Positions 5,829 to 7,296 of a stretch of 7,296 bases of DNA are shown in pieces. Both the position numbers and the translations under genes were made by a program. The notes under the pieces are model-generated. The model did not search any database. It had not been told where the DNA came from and saw nothing but the letters and a program-made list of their open reading frames with translations. This stretch comes from Pseudomonadota bacterium (GTDB taxonomy: Bacteria > Pseudomonadota > Gammaproteobacteria > Burkholderiales > Rhodocyclaceae). The number at the start of each line of letters is the position of its first letter. Positions within the stretch are counted from its first letter, which is position 1. The DNA lies in contig JAEWVQ010000305.1 in the NCBI GenBank assembly GCA_023459095.1, positions 1-7,296 on the forward strand. Reading direction: 5' to 3'.

Positions 5829-6300
5829 GCCCGACAGCCTGCGCGCCACGCTCGAAGCAGCCCTGCCCGACCTCGCCCGCAACCCCGACCGCCTGCTCGT
5901 GTTCATCGACGAAGGCACCGTGCGCTGCACCGCCGCCGAGTCGCTCTCGTGGGAATATGGCTACACCCTGCGCGTGGTCGTCACCGACTACGCGCAGCAC
6001 GCCGACACCCTCGTGCTGCCGGTGCTGCGGTGGGTGGCCAAACATCAGCCCGAGCTGCTGAGCAACCCCGACCGGCAGAAGACCGGCATCCGCTTCGAGG
6101 CCGACCTGCTCAACAAGAGCAGCATGGACCTTGCCATCCTGCTCACGCTCACCGAGCGCGTGGTCGTGCGCGACAACCCCGACGCCCCCGGCCTGCTCGC
6201 GCACCACGTGCCCGAGCCGCCGCTCGACCCCTACGACTACGTCGAGTCCTGGTCGCTCACCATCCGCCACCCCGACGGCACTCACGAAGCGGTCGTGTGA
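5821..6300 (+). CDS. R: Tail completion protein R
   Basis: The 159-residue product matches P2 gpR (155 residues), one of the proteins that finish the tail terminus for head joining. Shared blocks are MLKPDSLRATLEAALPDL, NPDRLLVFIDEG, SLSWEYGYTLRVVVTDYA, HADTLVLPVLRWV, QPELLSNPDRQKTGI, DLLNKSSMDLAILLTLTERV and the HVPEPP region. The ATG at 5821 is preferred over TTG at 5809: GGAG at 5811..5814 is six bases upstream and the family start MxKP is preserved. It overlaps the upstream small gene by eight bases and S by one base (TGATG), so R, S and the small gene are probably coupled. Confidence 0.92.
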   Translation: MLKPDSLRATLEAALPDLARNPDRLLVFIDEGTVRCTAAESLSWEYGYTLRVVVTDYAQHADTLVLPVLRWVAKHQPELLSNPDRQKTGIRFEADLLNKSSMDLAILLTLTERVVVRDNPDAPGLLAHHVPEPPLDPYDYVESWSLTIRHPDGTHEAVV

Positions 6301-6740
6301 TGGACCTCGCCCCCCACCTGCAGGGCCTGCTCGCCGCCCTCGGCCCCGCCGAGCGGCGCAAGCTCGCGCGCGAGATCGCCGCGGATCTGCGCCAACGCCA
6401 GCAGCGCCGCATCGCCGCCCAGCTCAACCCTGACGGCACGCCCTACGCGCCGCGCAAGCCCCGCCTGCGCGCCCAGGCGGGGCGCATCCGCCGCAGCCTG
6501 TTTGCCCGCATCCGCACCACCCGCTACCTGCAGGTGGACGCCACCGGCGAAGCCGCGGCGGTGCAGATCGCCGGCCGCGCCGCGCGCATCGCCCGCGTGC
6601 ACCAATATGGCCTTGTCGATCGCGTCGCCCCGGGCGGGCCGGATGTGCGCTACACCGAGCGCCGCATTCTCGGCTTCGCCGACGCCGACGAAGCGGCCGT
6701 GGGCGACCTCGTCATCGACCACCTCGCCCGCACGTTGTAG
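6300..6740 (+). CDS. S: Tail completion/virion morphogenesis protein S
   Basis: The 146-residue product is the size of P2 gpS (150) and fits the phage virion morphogenesis family, which acts with R in finishing the tail. The N-terminal helix is L-x-x-L-L-A-A-L-G-P-A-E-R-R-K-L. Then come the basic RQRQQRRI stretch, the NPDGTPYAPRKPR block, RVHQYGLVDRV, and the ending RYTERRILGFADADEAAVGD. The ATG at 6300 shares its A with the stop of R. This start is preferred because it is the only one that keeps the family's short N-terminus. Its last codons overlap the activator-type palindrome at 6734..6756 that precedes V. Confidence 0.9.
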   Translation: MDLAPHLQGLLAALGPAERRKLAREIAADLRQRQQRRIAAQLNPDGTPYAPRKPRLRAQAGRIRRSLFARIRTTRYLQVDATGEAAAVQIAGRAARIARVHQYGLVDRVAPGGPDVRYTERRILGFADADEAAVGDLVIDHLARTL

Positions 6741-6756
6741 GGCCCCGCCTCACAAC
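6734..6756. promoter_or_regulatory. Probable late-gene activator (Ogr/Delta-type) binding site upstream of V
   Basis: GTTGT at 6734..6738 and ACAAC at 6752..6756 are separated by 13 bases, the same arms and spacer as at 73..95. The left arm covers the last codons and stop of S. P2 has a separate late promoter for the V operon at this point in the gene order, so position and sequence agree. The centre at 6745 predicts a transcript start near 6800. Confidence 0.6.
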
Positions 6757-6775
6757 CACCCCCGCTCGGGCAACT

Positions 6776-6787
6776 CGCGCGCGCGCG
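6776..6787. repeat. Alternating (CG)6 tract upstream of V
   Basis: Twelve bases of alternating C and G begin 20 bases after the palindrome and end 13 bases before the V ATG. On the P side of the first palindrome the figures are 22 and 12. It lies where a -35 would be in an ordinary promoter. Confidence 0.5.
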
Positions 6788-6788
6788 G

Positions 6789-6794
6789 CATCAT
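6789..6794 (+). promoter_or_regulatory. Candidate -10 element of late promoter for V
   Basis: CATCAT matches TATAAT at four of six positions. Its ATCAT block starts 33 bases after the ACAAC arm, exactly as at 129..133 before O. The predicted transcript start (about 6800 or 6801) coincides with the ATG of V, which also lacks a Shine-Dalgarno, so the message may be leaderless. Confidence 0.45.
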
Positions 6795-6800
6795 CGCCGC

Positions 6801-7256
6801 ATGAACAGCGCAGACCTCGCCCGCCGCCTCGACAACCTGATCCGCCTCGGCACCGTCGCCGAGGTCGATCACGCCCGCGCGCGCTGCCGCGTTAAAACCG
6901 GCGGGCTGCTCACCGCCTGGTTGCCGTGGGGCACGCGCCGCGCCGGCGACACCCGCACCTGGTGCCCGCCCACCGTCGGCGAGCAGGTGCTCGTGCTGTC
7001 GCCCTCCGGCGAACCCGGCGCCGGCATCGTGATCACCGGCGTCTATACCGAGGCGCACGACCAGCCGAGTTCGAGCGCCGACGATCACCTCACAGACTGG
7101 CCCGACGGCGCCCGCGAGCACTACGACCACGCCGCCCACCACTACACGCTCGACGTGCCCGCCGGCGGGCGCATCACCCTGCGCTGCGGCGCCAGCCGCG
7201 TCGAGATCGACAACGACGGCGTGCGCATCGTCGCGCCGCGCATCGACCTCAACTGA
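6801..7256 (+). CDS. V: Baseplate assembly/spike protein V, short form
   Basis: The 151-residue product matches P2 gpV in its first 110 residues: DLARRLDNLIRLGTVAEVD, ARCRVKTGGLLTAWLPW, RRAGDTRTWCPPTVGEQVLVLSPSGE, and a PDGA...YDH block before the beta-helical part (VPAGGRITLRCGASRVEI). gpV forms the trimeric membrane-piercing spike. P2 gpV is 211 residues and ends in an apex with an iron-binding His-x-His; this protein stops at APRIDLN and has no apex. A PAAR gene directly downstream probably supplies the tip. The ATG at 6801 is the only start codon available in the open frame, since an in-frame TAG lies at 6738..6740. The 60 bases before it lack a Shine-Dalgarno but hold the proposed late promoter. 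Confidence 0.9.
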   Translation: MNSADLARRLDNLIRLGTVAEVDHARARCRVKTGGLLTAWLPWGTRRAGDTRTWCPPTVGEQVLVLSPSGEPGAGIVITGVYTEAHDQPSSSADDHLTDWPDGAREHYDHAAHHYTLDVPAGGRITLRCGASRVEIDNDGVRIVAPRIDLN

Positions 7257-7261
7257 TCGCC

Positions 7262-7296
7262 ATGCCCGCCGTCACCCGCCTCGGCGACCTCTGCAC
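7262..7296 (+). CDS. PAAR-repeat spike-tip protein, N-terminus only
   Basis: Eleven complete codons, MPAVTRLGDLC, are visible before the edge. M-P-A-V-T-R-L-G-D-x-C is the usual beginning of small PAAR-domain proteins, which form a metal-binding cone on the end of a trimeric spike in phage tails and type VI secretion. It starts five bases after the stop of V without a clear Shine-Dalgarno, so coupling to V is likely. The position beside a spike protein that lacks its own apex fits this role. Only the first residues can be read, so the family call depends on a short motif and on context. Confidence 0.72.
   Translation, partial: MPAVTRLGDLC

Noticed and set aside
1..7296. CRISPR array, tRNA, insertion sequence or attachment site
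   Set aside because: No regularly spaced repeats, no tRNA-like cloverleaf, no transposase motifs or terminal repeats were seen; the region is continuous phage late genes.

Overview
The window is part of the late (structural and lysis) region of a P2-like temperate myophage, most likely a prophage in a high-GC Gram-negative host. The very high GC content, the GCC/CGC/CTC/GAC-rich codon use and the Burkholderiales/Rhodocyclales flavour of the proteins suggest a betaproteobacterium. That host assignment is inference, since the window has no host gene, tRNA or attachment site. Gene letters below are those of coliphage P2, assigned by recalled family similarity, not by a database search.

Layout: on the far left, the first nine codons of a probable leftward terminase ATPase gene (P) run off the edge (27..1). 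Bases 28..180 are a divergent promoter region. Rightward genes follow: O (scaffold/protease, 181..1014), N (major capsid, 1050..2060), M (terminase small/endonuclease subunit, 2063..2791), a 107-base gap with a GC hairpin, L (head completion, 2899..3363) and X (tail protein, 3363..3566). A four-gene accessory block occupies the P2 Y-K-lysABC position: a muramidase endolysin (3569..4378), a DUF1353 protein (4381..4854), a DNA methyltransferase (4870..5625) and a 66-residue unknown (5628..5828). The tail genes R (5821..6300), S (6300..6740) and V (6801..7256) come next, then the first codons of a PAAR-repeat spike-tip gene (7262 to the edge). From X through S the genes abut or overlap, so they are probably translationally coupled.

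How they work together: P and M cut and package DNA into the N shell built on O. L closes the head. X, R, S, V and PAAR are tail-tube, tail-completion and spike parts. The muramidase breaks the wall at lysis. The methyltransferase is cargo that probably modifies phage or host DNA.

The most informative non-coding signal is a repeated late-promoter layout. The same interrupted palindrome, GTTGT-N13-ACAAC, lies upstream of O and upstream of V, the positions where P2 has its Ogr-activated late promoters. At both sites an ATCAT block follows exactly 33 bases later. The outward (P) side of the first site and the V site also share an ACTC plus (CG)6 tract and an ATGAA start about 45 bases away, with no Shine-Dalgarno. 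This suggests that P and V are read from leaderless late transcripts, while O has a leader and a good Shine-Dalgarno. No holin or spanin gene is visible in the lysis block, and gene V lacks the P2 spike apex, which the PAAR gene next to it would replace.
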